Below, piece after piece: positions 1-10,110 of a DNA stretch of 64,000 nt. The DNA comes from Pseudaminobacter soli (ex Zhang et al. 2022) (lineage in GTDB: Bacteria; Pseudomonadota; Alphaproteobacteria; Rhizobiales; Rhizobiaceae): positions 62,676 through 126,675 of the forward strand of contig NZ_JABVCF010000013.1 of NCBI RefSeq assembly GCF_014595955.1, in the 5' to 3' direction. The notes beneath the pieces were generated by a model. It was not told the DNA's origin. It made no database searches and saw only the letters and a list, made by a program, of their open reading frames with translations. How positions within the stretch are numbered: the first letter of the stretch is position 1; every line of letters starts with the position of its first letter. The position numbers and the translations under genes are program-made.

Positions 1-1781
1 ACATCCGTGCCCATCACCACCGCCGTATAGTAGGCGAGCATTTGGATCGGCAGCGCATAGATGATCGGCGCGATGATCTCCGGGGTGTCGGGCAGCACGA
101 TCGTTTCCAGCGTATTGATCGTGGCGTTCTTGGCGCCCTTCTCGTCCGTGATCAGGATGACCTTGCCGCCGCGAGCCGCGACCTCTTGCATGTTCGAGAC
201 CGTCTTCTCGAAGATGTGGTCGTGCGGCGCAATTACGATCACCGGCATGGTTGCGTCGATGAGGGCGATCGGCCCGTGCTTCAGTTCGCCTGCGGCATAG
301 CCCTCGGCATGAATGTAGGAGATTTCCTTGAGCTTGAGTGCGCCTTCCATGGCGAGCGGGAAATTGGTGTCGCGGCCGAGATAGAGTACGTGACGGTAAT
401 TGGAGAGTTCGCGCGCCACCTTCTCGATCTGCGGCGCGAGCTTCAAGGCCTGACTGGCGAACCGAGGCGTTTCGGCAAGCTCGCGAACCAGTTCCTTCTC
501 CCGTTCCGGCGAGATCGTCCCGCGCTCCACGCCTGCCCGTACGGCGAGCGATGCGAGGACCGAGAGCTGGCAGGTGAAGGCCTTGGTCGAGGCGACGCCG
601 ATCTCCGGCCCGGCCAGCGTCGGTAGCGTGACGTCGGATTCGCGGGCGATCGTGGAGCCTCTCACATTGACGACCGCACCGATTGGGAGTCCCTCCCTGC
701 GGCAATAGCGCAGCGAGGCCAGCGTGTCGGCCGTCTCCCCCGATTGCGAGATGAAGAGTGCCGCGCTGTCCTTCGAGAGCGGCATCTCGCGATAGCGGAA
801 TTCTGAAGCGATATCGATATCGACCGGCAGGCGCGCGAGCCGTTCGAACCAGTACTTGCCCACGAGCCCGCTCAGATAGGCGGTGCCGCATGCCGAGACC
901 GCCAGGCGATCCAGAGCCTTCCAGTCGAAAGGCAGGTCGAGCGCCCGCGTCGTCCCGGAGTTGAAGTCGAGATAGTTCGACAGCGTATGAGCGATGACCT
1001 CCGGCTGCTCATGGATCTCCTTCTCCATGAAATGCCGATGGTTGCCCTTGTCGACCATCAGGTTGACGCCGAGCGAGGTCTGCCGCTCGCGCTGCACCTC
1101 GCGGCCTTCCATGTCGTAGACGACAAAACCATTGCGCCGCACGACCGCCCAATCGCCATCTTCCATGTAGGTGATCGAATCGGTGAACGGCGCCAGTGCG
1201 GTCGCGTCGGAGCCCAGGAACATCTCGCCCTCGCCATGACCGACCGCGAGTGGCGGACCATTGCGGGCGCCGATGATGAGGTCCTCGTCCTTCTCGAACA
1301 TGACCGCGATGGCGAAGGCTCCACGCAGCCGCTTCAATGCGCCGTGGGTTGCCGCGACCGGGTCCTTGCCCAGCGCCGTCTCGCGCGCGATCAGATGCGC
1401 GACGACTTCGGTGTCGGTCTGCGACGAGAACGTGTAGCCGTCGGCGATCAGTTCCTCGCGCAATTCGGCAAAGTTTTCGATGATGCCGTTGTGGACGATC
1501 GCCACGCCCTCCGAGAAATGCGGATGCGCATTGGTCTCGTTCGGGACCCCGTGGGTTGCCCAGCGGGTATGGCCGATGCCTATGCTGCCGCCGAGCGGTT
1601 CGGCCTGCAGCTTGCGCTCGAGATTGACGAGCTTGCCTTCCGCGCGCCGGCGGCCGAGCCGGCCTTTCTCAAGGGTGGCTACGCCGGCCGAGTCATATCC
1701 CCGGTATTCGAGCCGCTTGAGCGCGTCCACGATGAGGGGCGCGACCGACGACTGGCCCACGATCGCTACGATGCCACACAT
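1..1781 (-). CDS. glmS: Glutamine--fructose-6-phosphate aminotransferase (isomerizing), 3' end cut by window
   Basis: GlmS makes glucosamine-6-phosphate from fructose-6-phosphate and glutamine, the first step toward UDP-GlcNAc for peptidoglycan and lipid A. The protein begins MCGIVAIVG, so Cys2 becomes the N-terminal nucleophile of the class II glutamine amidotransferase domain (about residues 2-220). Two SIS sugar-isomerase domains follow, with the SQSGETADT and ASTKAFT signatures. The reading frame is open to the window edge: 593 codons are present and, against the usual 607-609 residues, roughly 14 are missing. The ATG at 1781 has a GGTGGGAG purine run just upstream. It lies 135 bp after glmU on the same strand, the common glmU-glmS pairing, so both steps of the pathway are probably co-expressed. 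Identification is certain. Confidence 0.97.
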   Translation of the reverse strand, partial: MCGIVAIVGQSSVAPLIVDALKRLEYRGYDSAGVATLEKGRLGRRRAEGKLVNLERKLQAEPLGGSIGIGHTRWATHGVPNETNAHPHFSEGVAIVHNGIIENFAELREELIADGYTFSSQTDTEVVAHLIARETALGKDPVAATHGALKRLRGAFAIAVMFEKDEDLIIGARNGPPLAVGHGEGEMFLGSDATALAPFTDSITYMEDGDWAVVRRNGFVVYDMEGREVQRERQTSLGVNLMVDKGNHRHFMEKEIHEQPEVIAHTLSNYLDFNSGTTRALDLPFDWKALDRLAVSACGTAYLSGLVGKYWFERLARLPVDIDIASEFRYREMPLSKDSAALFISQSGETADTLASLRYCRREGLPIGAVVNVRGSTIARESDVTLPTLAGPEIGVASTKAFTCQLSVLASLAVRAGVERGTISPEREKELVRELAETPRFASQALKLAPQIEKVARELSNYRHVLYLGRDTNFPLAMEGALKLKEISYIHAEGYAAGELKHGPIALIDATMPVIVIAPHDHIFEKTVSNMQEVAARGGKVILITDEKGAKNATINTLETIVLPDTPEIIAPIIYALPIQMLAYYTAVVMGTD

Positions 1782-1916
1782 CTCCCACCCCCTGACCTCT
1801 TCCGGGCATTCCAAGATGCACCCATAGGCGGTTCAAGCAAACCACCCAAAATCAAATTCAGTATACGAAGATTGCAGCCGAAAGGTCTGCGACGGCCCTG
1901 CCGCTTCTAGCGCCTT

Positions 1917-3281
1917 CTACTCCGCCGCGTCCCGCTGCTTCTTGGCCGAAGAAAGGCGCGCCCTCAGCCTCGGCGCGTATTCCGGCAAGGTCTTCTGCCG
2001 CGCCCTGCCGAAGGCGAGCCCATCTGCCGGGACGTTGTCGGTGATCACGCTGCCGGCTGCGATATTGGCCCGGTCCCCAATCGAAACAGGGGCGACCAAG
2101 GCGGTGTTGGAGCCGACGAAGACGTCCCTGCCAATGTCGGTATAATGTTTTCCGAAGCCGTCATAGTTGCAGGTGATCGTACCCGCGCCGATATTCGATC
2201 CGGCTCCGATCCGCGCATCGCCGATATAGGTCAGGTGGTTGACCTTGGCGCCGGGCTCCACCGCCGCCTTCTTGATCTCGCAGAAGTTGCCGACCTTGGC
2301 CTTCTCGCCGATATCGGCGCCGGGCCGCAGCCGCGCGAAGGGCCCGATCTCGGCCCGCGGCCCGACCTCCGCGCCCTCAACGTGGCTGAAGGCGTGGATG
2401 ATGGCGCCCTGTCCGACGCTGACACCGGGCCCGAAAAAGACATTCGGCTCAATCAGTGCGTCGGCGCCGACCTCGGTGTCGTGCGAGAAGAAGACCGTCT
2501 CCGGCGCAAGCAGCGTCACACCGGCGAGCATCACCTCGCGACGGCGGCGGCGCTGCCAGATCGCCTCGGCTTCCGCAAGCTCGACCAGCGTGTTCACGCC
2601 GAGCGTGCTTTCGAACGGAGCTTCGGTCGCCGCCACCTTGAGCCCGGCTTTTCGCGCGATCTCGACGATGTCGGTCAGATAGAATTCGCCCTTGGCGTTG
2701 TCGCTACCCACCTGATCCAGTAGCGCCAAAACATGCTCGCCGGAAATCGCCATCAAGCCGCTATTGCAGAACGTGATGAGCCTTTCGGCCGGAGAACAAT
2801 CTTTCTCTTCCCTGATCGCCTGAAGCTGACCGTTTTCCTCGATCAGGCGACCGTAGCCGGTGGGCGCATCGGTGCGGAAGCCGACCACGGAAACGGCATT
2901 GCCTTCCGCAAGCCGGCCGCGCGCCACCAGCAACGAGCCTGCATCGACCAGCGGCGTGTCGCCGAACATGATCAGCACGTCCTGGTAGCCGCGCGCGATC
3001 GCTTCGCGTGCGGCGAGCACCGCATGCGCGGTCCCCAGCCGGCGCTCCTGCACGAACACTTCAGCGTGGGACGAGTACTTGGCCGCGGCCGCCCTCACAG
3101 CATCGCCTTCATGCCCCACCACGACCGCAATGCTGTCCGCACCGGCTTCATCAGCCGCGCGGAAGACGTGAGCGAGCATTGGAAGGCCAGCGATCTTGTG
3201 CAGCACCTTCGGCGTGCTGCTTTTCATCCGCGTACCCTCACCCGCGGCAAGGATAATGGAGAGGCAGGTTCTCGAGGTCAT
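1917..3281 (-). CDS. glmU: Bifunctional N-acetylglucosamine-1-phosphate uridyltransferase / glucosamine-1-phosphate acetyltransferase
   Basis: GlmU acetylates glucosamine-1-phosphate and then couples it to UTP, giving UDP-GlcNAc. The N-terminal uridyltransferase domain shows LAAGEGTRM and the following lysine (STPKVLHK). The C-terminal third is a left-handed beta-helix of hexapeptide repeats ending in the acetyltransferase region ([10 protein letters not shown], then [10 protein letters not shown]). The open frame extends to 3302, but I place the start at the ATG at 3281 ([10 protein letters not shown]), which has GGAG six bases upstream; the product is 454 residues, normal for the family. 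It lies downstream of lpdA across a repeat-filled gap of about 265 bp and upstream of glmS. Confidence 0.97.
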   Translation of the reverse strand: MTSRTCLSIILAAGEGTRMKSSTPKVLHKIAGLPMLAHVFRAADEAGADSIAVVVGHEGDAVRAAAAKYSSHAEVFVQERRLGTAHAVLAAREAIARGYQDVLIMFGDTPLVDAGSLLVARGRLAEGNAVSVVGFRTDAPTGYGRLIEENGQLQAIREEKDCSPAERLITFCNSGLMAISGEHVLALLDQVGSDNAKGEFYLTDIVEIARKAGLKVAATEAPFESTLGVNTLVELAEAEAIWQRRRRREVMLAGVTLLAPETVFFSHDTEVGADALIEPNVFFGPGVSVGQGAIIHAFSHVEGAEVGPRAEIGPFARLRPGADIGEKAKVGNFCEIKKAAVEPGAKVNHLTYIGDARIGAGSNIGAGTITCNYDGFGKHYTDIGRDVFVGSNTALVAPVSIGDRANIAAGSVITDNVPADGLAFGRARQKTLPEYAPRLRARLSSAKKQRDAAE

Positions 3282-3368
3282 GGAACTCCGGGGCAGAGGC
3301 AAGGGATTCGGGCTGTTCTAGCACTGTAGAGGCGCGGGTCCAATGTGCGTCCGCGTTGCGGCCGTCAT

Positions 3369-3511
3369 CCTTCTCCCCGCGTGCGGAGAGAAGGTCCCGG
3401 CAGGGGGATGAGGGGCAGCACAAACCTCCTTCATCCTGAGGTGCGAGCGCTCTTCGCCATCGAAGTTGCTCGTAAGGCGTTCGTGCGCGAGCCTCGAAGG
3501 ACGCACCAAAC
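3369..3511. repeat. Two adjacent intergenic palindromic repeats between lpdA and glmU
   Basis: The gap between lpdA and glmU holds no gene. It contains a near-perfect hairpin at 3369-3394 (arms CCTTCTCCCCGC and GCGGAGAGAAGG, one mismatch, two-base loop). Next comes a second imperfect inverted repeat at about 3431-3511 whose ends read TCCTGAGGTGCGAG and GCGAGCCTCGAAGGA. Sequences of both kinds are familiar to me as dispersed intergenic repeats of Mesorhizobium-type genomes; that is memory, not a search. They could act as transcript-end structures after lpdA. Confidence 0.7.
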
Positions 3512-3547
3512 GTGCCGAGCCCCCGGGTCCTTTCAGACCCACCCCAT

Positions 3548-4993
3548 TCAGGCGTTCAGCACCCGGCCGTAGGCGTCGAGCACGCTCTCCTTCATAGTCT
3601 CCGAAAGCGTTGGGTGCGGGAAGATTGTGTGCATCAGCTCTTCCTCGGTGGTCTCCAGGTTCATGGCGACGACAAAACCCTGGATCAGTTCGGTGACCTC
3701 CGGCCCGACAAGATGCGCGCCCAAGAGCTGGCCCGTCTTTGCGTCGAAGATCGTCTTGGCGAGACCCTGATCCTCGCCGAGCGCGACCGCCTTGCCGTTG
3801 GCTGTGAACGGGAACTTTCCGACCCGCACCTCGTAGCCTGCTTCCCTGGCCTTCGCCTCGGTAAGGCCAACCGACGCCACCTGCGGGCTGCAATAGGTGC
3901 AGCCAGGGACCTTAAGCTTGTCGAGCGGGTGGATATTGGGCAGCCCAGCGATTTTCTCGACGCAGACCACGCCCTCATGCTCTGCCTTGTGGGCGAGCAT
4001 CGGCGGCCCGGCGACGTCGCCGATCGCGTAGACGCCCGGCACAGTCGTGCGGCCGTAGCCGTCGATCGCGATGACGCCGCGGTCGAGTTCGACGCCGAGC
4101 GCCTCCAGCCCGAGCCCTTCGACATTGGCCTGCACACCGACCGCCGAGATTAACCGATCCGCGGTGATCTTCTGGACCTTGCCGTCCTTCGTCTCGACAT
4201 GGGCCGTCACTGAGTCCGCAGACTTGTCGACCTTGGTGACCTTTGCCTCGAGCAGGAACTTCATCCCCTGCTTCTCGAACTGCTTCTTGGCGAAGGCCGA
4301 GATCTCGGCATCCTCGACCGGCATGACCTGTGGCAGTAGCTCGACCACAGTCACGTCGACGCCCATGCTGCGGTAGAAGGACGCGAACTCGATGCCGATG
4401 GCACCCGACCCGATGACCACCAGCGATTTCGGCATTTCCGGCGGAACCATCGCCTCGAAATAAGTCCAGATGAGCTTGCCGTCCGGCTCGATGCCAGGCA
4501 GAGCGCGCGGCCGCGCACCGGTGGCGATGATGATATGCTTGGCCGTGTAGGTGCCCTCGCCCAACGCATTTTTCGGAATCGGCCCCTGCGGCTCCATCGG
4601 CTTCTTCGAGGTGCTGGAGACGACGATCTCATTCGGCTTGGTGAACTTCGCCTCACCCCAAATGACGTCGACCTTGTTCTTCTTCATCAGGAAGCCGACG
4701 CCGTTGTTCATGCGCACGGCGATGCCACGTGAGCGGTCGACGATCGCCTTCAGATCCGGGGCGACGCTGCCTTCGAGCTTCAGGCCGAAGTTCTTGAAGT
4801 GCTGGGCGTACTGGAAAATCTCCGCCGACCGCAGCAGCGCCTTGGTCGGAATACAGCCCCAGTTCGAGCAGATGCCGGCCAGATGCTCGCGCTCCACAAT
4901 GGCCGTCTTGAGGCCGAGTTGGGCGGCACGGATCGCCGCTACATAGCCGCCGGGTCCGGCGCCGATGACGATGACGTCGTAGGAATTCGCCAC
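3548..4993 (-). CDS. lpdA: Dihydrolipoyl dehydrogenase (E3 of pyruvate dehydrogenase complex)
   Basis: This flavoprotein reoxidises the dihydrolipoyl groups on E2 and passes electrons to NAD+. At 481 residues it has the family's normal length. The N-terminal FAD-binding motif GAGPGGYVAAI is followed by the redox disulfide in CSNWGC and then IPTKALLR; an NAD-binding GSGAIGIEFA lies mid-protein and the C-terminal active-site histidine is in HPTLSE (TIFPHPTLSE). The start is GTG at 4993, supported by GAGGAG upstream; there is no better ATG. It is the last gene of the pdhA-to-lpdA operon, 52 bp after the SGNH hydrolase gene, so it is probably the E3 dedicated to the pyruvate complex. Confidence 0.97.
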   Translation of the reverse strand: MANSYDVIVIGAGPGGYVAAIRAAQLGLKTAIVEREHLAGICSNWGCIPTKALLRSAEIFQYAQHFKNFGLKLEGSVAPDLKAIVDRSRGIAVRMNNGVGFLMKKNKVDVIWGEAKFTKPNEIVVSSTSKKPMEPQGPIPKNALGEGTYTAKHIIIATGARPRALPGIEPDGKLIWTYFEAMVPPEMPKSLVVIGSGAIGIEFASFYRSMGVDVTVVELLPQVMPVEDAEISAFAKKQFEKQGMKFLLEAKVTKVDKSADSVTAHVETKDGKVQKITADRLISAVGVQANVEGLGLEALGVELDRGVIAIDGYGRTTVPGVYAIGDVAGPPMLAHKAEHEGVVCVEKIAGLPNIHPLDKLKVPGCTYCSPQVASVGLTEAKAREAGYEVRVGKFPFTANGKAVALGEDQGLAKTIFDAKTGQLLGAHLVGPEVTELIQGFVVAMNLETTEEELMHTIFPHPTLSETMKESVLDAYGRVLNA

Positions 4994-5045
4994 GTTAGCT
5001 CCTCGGTGATGTCGCTGAAATCGGATCGGCGCGCAGTTGCCCGGG

Positions 5046-5684
5046 TCACAGTGCCAGGGTGGCTCGAACCAGCGGCGCTATCCCCTGCCCGATGGCGCGC
5101 GTGTTCTCCGCGTCGAGATGGATGCCGTCCAGAGGCGTCGTCCGCGCCACGCTGCCCGCATCGAAGAAGCCGCAGCCGATCTCCTCGGCAAGCGCCGTGT
5201 AGTGACGCGCCAGATGGACGGAAGCCTCAATTGCCCCGGCGAATGCCGCTGCGAACTCGGCGTCGTTAGTCGGCGTGACCGGCGGAGGCGAGACGATGAT
5301 GAGTTTTGGCGCGGGCGCATCCAGTTGGTAGGGATGGGTCCGAACGATCTGCGCAAGCCGCTTCATGCCGTTTTTCGAAACGAAGGCATTGCCATGGATC
5401 CAGGGCTTCATGTCGTTGGCGCCCAGCATGATGATGACCAGATCGAGCGGCGAATGGGTGCCCAGGACCAACGGCAACGTCCGGGCGCCGTTCCGGTCCT
5501 CGCCTGCAAGACCGTCGTCATAGGCCGTCGTGCGCCCGTTCAGCCCGTCCGCGATGACATGGGCCGCCGACCCGAGCTCCGCCTGCAGCACGCTCGGCCA
5601 GCGGTCCTCCAGCCGATGCCGCGACGGTCCGTCCGCATTGTAGCCCCAAGTCAGCGAGTCGCCGTAGCACAGTATGTTCTTCAA
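5046..5684 (-). CDS. SGNH/GDSL-family hydrolase (arylesterase-like)
   Basis: The N-terminus reads MKNILCYGDSLTWGY, the block I motif of SGNH hydrolases with Ser in GDS. Block III is GANDMKP and the C-terminal catalytic pair is in DGIHLD. The product is about 212 residues without a signal peptide, like cytosolic arylesterases and acyl-thioesterases of rhizobia. I choose TTG at 5684 because GGGGGG lies just upstream; the frame runs up to another TTG at 5699 that would place that purine run inside the coding region. It sits between the HdeD-like gene (31 bp) and lpdA (52 bp), in the pyruvate dehydrogenase operon, but nothing in the sequence gives its substrate. Confidence 0.85.
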   Translation of the reverse strand: MKNILCYGDSLTWGYNADGPSRHRLEDRWPSVLQAELGSAAHVIADGLNGRTTAYDDGLAGEDRNGARTLPLVLGTHSPLDLVIIMLGANDMKPWIHGNAFVSKNGMKRLAQIVRTHPYQLDAPAPKLIIVSPPPVTPTNDAEFAAAFAGAIEASVHLARHYTALAEEIGCGFFDAGSVARTTPLDGIHLDAENTRAIGQGIAPLVRATLAL

Positions 5685-5715
5685 GCCTTGTCCCCCCAAG
5701 AAAGTCGAAGCGCGT

Positions 5716-6258
5716 TCAGGTGCTGCGCAGCCCGAACGTGATGAGCAGCAGGGAAATCCCGTTCGAGATGAGCTCGACAGCCAGTAGGATGCCGAGGATC
5801 GACGCCGCGGAAACCGGATAGTCGGCGAGGATCAGCACCCCGAGCAGCAGCGAGATCGCGCCCGAAAGGATCACCCAGCCCCATCCTTTCACCGGCCTCA
5901 GCGAGATGGCGTACATGATCTTCACGACGCCCAGCACCAGGAAAAGGATGGCCACCACCAAGGTGAGTGTGAGCGCGCCGGCCAGCGGGTTGTAGAGGAG
6001 CGAGACACCCACGGCCGCCGTGAGTACGCCGAGCAGCAACGCCCAGAGAAAGCCCGACCACGCACCGATGCTGAATGCCTGGATGACCTGCAGGATACCG
6101 AATAGCAGGAAAGTCCAACCTGCGAGAAGGACGGCGGCGAAAGTCGCAGCGAAGGGGTTGAACAGCGCGAACACGCCCCCGACCAAAGAAATCACTCCCA
6201 GGATTGCAAGCCATATCCACGACGACTTCAGTCTCTGAACCTGTTCAGCCGTAGCCAT
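5716..6258 (-). CDS. HdeD-family (DUF308) integral membrane protein
   Basis: This 180-residue protein is almost wholly hydrophobic, with about six predicted transmembrane segments arranged as three pairs separated by short loops. The first pair starts WIWLAILGVISLVGGVFALF. This is the architecture of the HdeD/DUF308 family, named after an E. coli acid-resistance membrane protein whose biochemical activity is unknown. The ATG at 6258 is preceded by GGAGG a few bases upstream. It lies 29 bp after pdhC and 31 bp before the SGNH hydrolase gene, so it is transcribed with the pyruvate dehydrogenase genes. A link to acid stress is only by family name. Confidence 0.85.
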   Translation of the reverse strand: MATAEQVQRLKSSWIWLAILGVISLVGGVFALFNPFAATFAAVLLAGWTFLLFGILQVIQAFSIGAWSGFLWALLLGVLTAAVGVSLLYNPLAGALTLTLVVAILFLVLGVVKIMYAISLRPVKGWGWVILSGAISLLLGVLILADYPVSAASILGILLAVELISNGISLLLITFGLRST

Positions 6259-6287
6259 TTCAGCCTCCTGGCATGGGATCAGTGAAG

Positions 6288-7697
6288 TTACACCAGCATT
6301 GCGAACGGATTCTCCACGATGCGCTTGAACGCGCCCAACAGTTCCGCGCCGAGCGCACCATCGACCACCCTGTGGTCCGTCGAAAGGGTCACCGACATAA
6401 TCGTCGCGACCTTGATCTCGCCGTTCCTGACCACCGGCCGCTGCTCGCCCGCCCCTACCGCGAGGATTGTCGCGTGCGGCGGATTAATGACGGCCGAAAA
6501 ATCCTTGATGCCGAACATACCAAGATTTGAGACGGCTGTCGTGCCGCCCTGATACTCTTCCGGCTTGAGCTTGCGGTTGCGGGCGCGCGCGGCAAGATCC
6601 TTCATCTCGTTGGAGATCACCGACAGCGTCTTCTGCTCGGCCTTGCGCACGATCGGCGTGATCAGTCCGCCGGGGATGGACACCGCTACGCCGACGTCGG
6701 CGTGACGGTGCTTTACCGTCGCGCTCTCGGTCCACGAAGCATTGGCGTCCGGCACTTCCATCAGCGCCAGCGCCATCGCCTTGATAATCATGTCGTTAAC
6801 CGACAGCTTGTAGGCAGGCTGCTCGCCATTGTCGGTCTTCTTGATCGGGGCGGCCGCGTTGAGGTCGCTCCGCAGCTTCAGAAGCGCGTCGAGCTCGCAG
6901 TCGAGCGTCAGGTAAAAATGCGGGATCGTGCTCTTCGCCTCAACCAGCCGCCGGGCGATGGTCTTGCGCATATTGTCGTGAGGGACGAGTTCATAGCTGC
7001 CCTCCTCGAACAGTTTCAGCACCGCCTCATCCGAAGTCTTCGCTACAGCAGGCGCAGCCGGCTGGGCGGCCGGGGCATGCATCGGCGCCCTTGCAGCAGG
7101 TTGCACGCCACCGCTCGCAGCGGCCTCGACATCGGCCTTGACGATTCGGCCATGCGGGCCGGAGCCCTGGACGGCCGAAAGGTCGATGCCGGCCTCCTTG
7201 GCGATGCGGCGTGCGAGCGGCGAGGCGAAGGCGCGTGCGCCGTTCGGCGATTGGCTGATTTCCCCATTTGAGGGGGAGATGGCCGGCACGCCAGAGGGGG
7301 GCAGCGATTGACGCTCACTTGTTGATTGGCCGTTGCCCTTTTGCGGAAATGAGGACGCAAGAGCGCCCTCCTGTGTCGGCTTGCCAGACCCCGCCGCCGT
7401 GGAGGCAGACATTGGCGCCGGACTTTGCGTCTTGGCAGCAGCCCCGGCATCCTCGCCCTCGCCCGCGAGCACTGCGATGACGGCATTGACCTTCACGCCC
7501 TCGGTACCGGCCGGCACGACGATCTTGGCCACTGTGCCTTCGTCGACCGCCTCGACCTCCATCGTCGCCTTATCGGTCTCGATCTCGGCGATGACGTCAC
7601 CGGGCGCGACCTTATCGCCTTCCTTGACCAGCCACTTGGCGAGGTTGCCCTCCTCCATCGTGGGCGACAGGGCCGGCATGGTGATGTTGATGGGCAT
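6288..7697 (-). CDS. pdhC: Dihydrolipoamide acetyltransferase (E2 of pyruvate dehydrogenase complex)
   Basis: E2 is the structural core of the complex and transfers acetyl groups from E1 to CoA through a lipoyl arm. Residues 1-80 are a lipoyl domain with the modified lysine in ETDKATM (Lys43). A peripheral-subunit-binding domain lies near 157-191 (SPLARRIAKEAG). The C-terminal catalytic domain ends with the HRVVDG active-site motif. I start at the ATG at 7697 (MPINITMPAL), with GGAG upstream, not at the upstream ATG at 7736, which is inside the preceding gene. The product is 469 residues with one lipoyl domain. The linker (about residues 85-155) is unusually rich in Ser, Pro, Gln and Asn and contains a palindromic repeat, described separately. 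Confidence 0.97.
   Translation of the reverse strand: MPINITMPALSPTMEEGNLAKWLVKEGDKVAPGDVIAEIETDKATMEVEAVDEGTVAKIVVPAGTEGVKVNAVIAVLAGEGEDAGAAAKTQSPAPMSASTAAGSGKPTQEGALASSFPQKGNGQSTSERQSLPPSGVPAISPSNGEISQSPNGARAFASPLARRIAKEAGIDLSAVQGSGPHGRIVKADVEAAASGGVQPAARAPMHAPAAQPAAPAVAKTSDEAVLKLFEEGSYELVPHDNMRKTIARRLVEAKSTIPHFYLTLDCELDALLKLRSDLNAAAPIKKTDNGEQPAYKLSVNDMIIKAMALALMEVPDANASWTESATVKHRHADVGVAVSIPGGLITPIVRKAEQKTLSVISNEMKDLAARARNRKLKPEEYQGGTTAVSNLGMFGIKDFSAVINPPHATILAVGAGEQRPVVRNGEIKVATIMSVTLSTDHRVVDGALGAELLGAFKRIVENPFAMLV
7259..7308. repeat. Palindromic repeat inserted in frame within pdhC linker
   Basis: On the plus strand this stretch contains GGGGAGATGGCC (7273-7284) and GCCAGAGGGGG (7290-7300). 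The same two words occur in the same order, spaced 5-6 bases, in the intergenic repeat at 17983-18011, and the second recurs as GCCAGAGGGG at 15394-15403. Here the element is read in pdhC as the linker peptide LPPSGVPAISPSNGE, between the lipoyl and subunit-binding domains. This is a direct sequence match inside the window; mobility is inferred. Confidence 0.75.
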
Positions 7698-7698
7698 G

Positions 7699-8316
7699 CT
7701 ATCGATCTCCGGCGTAGAGGGCCTGGGGGTCTTCATTGAAGCCGAGCGGCCTGTCGAGAGGCCAAAGATCGGCGAGCGAGAAGGAAATGGCGTCGAATGG
7801 CGGGGCTCGGACCTGATCGTCGGAGTTCCAGGCTCCGAATTTTGTCCAGCGCCCCTCGAGCAGTTCGAAGGTTTCCAGAATCTGCTGGCGAGGGTCGATA
7901 ATCCAGAGATATGGAACCCCGGCCTCCGCGTAGATCCGCATCTTCACCGTTCGGTCGCGCCGCTCCGTTGAAGCGGATAGAACTTCGCAGACCCAGTCGG
8001 GGACAGTCTCGACATAGTTGGTTTTCGGATAGGTCGTCAGGCGATCACGCCGCCATGCAGCAATGTCGGGCACAAGGATTTGACTGCCCAATTTAAGTTC
8101 AGGCTCGGCGACGAAAATCCATCCCCCTGGACCGCCCGCACCCCCAAATTGGAAGGCATTGCCGAGCCGAATATTCAGCGCGCTCGCCGTCCCGCCGTGC
8201 CTGAACGACGGCCTTGGATGCGTCATCAACTCGCCGTCGATGATCTCGGCGACGAGATGCGGCGGCACCGCCTCGAGGTCGGCATACGTCGCAGTCTTCT
8301 TGCCTTGCTCCGCCAT
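7699..8316 (-). CDS. Uma2-family (DUF820) restriction-endonuclease-fold protein
   Basis: The 205-residue product has the Uma2/DUF820 layout. It starts with EIIDGEL, then has VPDIAAW (candidate catalytic Asp), CEVLSAST (Glu), the lysine in RTVKMRIYAEAGV, and finally PYLWIIDP. D...ExL...K is the PD-(D/E)xK nuclease pattern, so the likely active site is intact. The ATG at 8316 has GGAGGA ten bases upstream. It fits exactly between the DUF5076 gene (26 bp upstream) and pdhC, whose start codon is one base past this stop. Uma2 proteins are common in cyanobacteria and scattered in rhizobia, usually of unknown role. Its place inside a central-metabolism operon is odd. Physiological function unknown. 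Confidence 0.85.
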   Translation of the reverse strand: MAEQGKKTATYADLEAVPPHLVAEIIDGELMTHPRPSFRHGGTASALNIRLGNAFQFGGAGGPGGWIFVAEPELKLGSQILVPDIAAWRRDRLTTYPKTNYVETVPDWVCEVLSASTERRDRTVKMRIYAEAGVPYLWIIDPRQQILETFELLEGRWTKFGAWNSDDQVRAPPFDAISFSLADLWPLDRPLGFNEDPQALYAGDR

Positions 8317-8342
8317 GGCGCCGTCGTCCTCCAGCCGCGCCT

Positions 8343-8639
8343 TCAGTTCACGATCGAACCCGAGCCGAGATCGGTCGGGTCGTCAAGCTCCGCCCGCATC
8401 AGCCGGACGATTTCGGACATCGCCTCGTGCTCGGAGCAGGCACTTCCATACTGTGCCATCGCGCGGGCAAGGTGGCGAGCGATGTCGACCACCATGATGC
8501 CGGCATGGGCAGGCAACTCGACCTGCGCAGGATCGATCCGCACGACCAGGCCGTCGTCCTCAGTCCTGAAGCACTGGATGAATGGCGCGCGCTCGGACGA
8601 GGGAGCCGCCGGCGACGCCTTCCTCCCGAACAGCGCCAT
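8343..8639 (-). CDS. DUF5076 domain-containing protein
   Basis: A small 98-residue acidic protein (starting MALFGRKAS) that I recognise as DUF5076, a family of unknown function that in my recollection is found with pyruvate dehydrogenase genes in rhizobia. It has no signal peptide or membrane segment. After a low-complexity N-terminus it has a beta-rich part (FIQCFRTEDDGLVVRIDP) and then a helix (VVDIARHLARAMAQY). The ATG lies three bases after the pdhB stop, and its ribosome site GGTGAGG overlaps the end of pdhB, so translation is probably coupled. A regulatory or assembly role in the complex is possible but untested here. Confidence 0.8.
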   Translation of the reverse strand: MALFGRKASPAAPSSERAPFIQCFRTEDDGLVVRIDPAQVELPAHAGIMVVDIARHLARAMAQYGSACSEHEAMSEIVRLMRAELDDPTDLGSGSIVN

Positions 8640-8642
8640 GCC

Positions 8643-10097
<1,455 letters not shown>

Positions 10098-10110
10098 GTC
10101 CGTTCCCTTC

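Noticed and set aside
7699-8316. Transposase or IS remnant in the pdh operon
   Set aside because: The frame matches Uma2/DUF820, not a transposase, and no inverted repeats or target duplication flank it.
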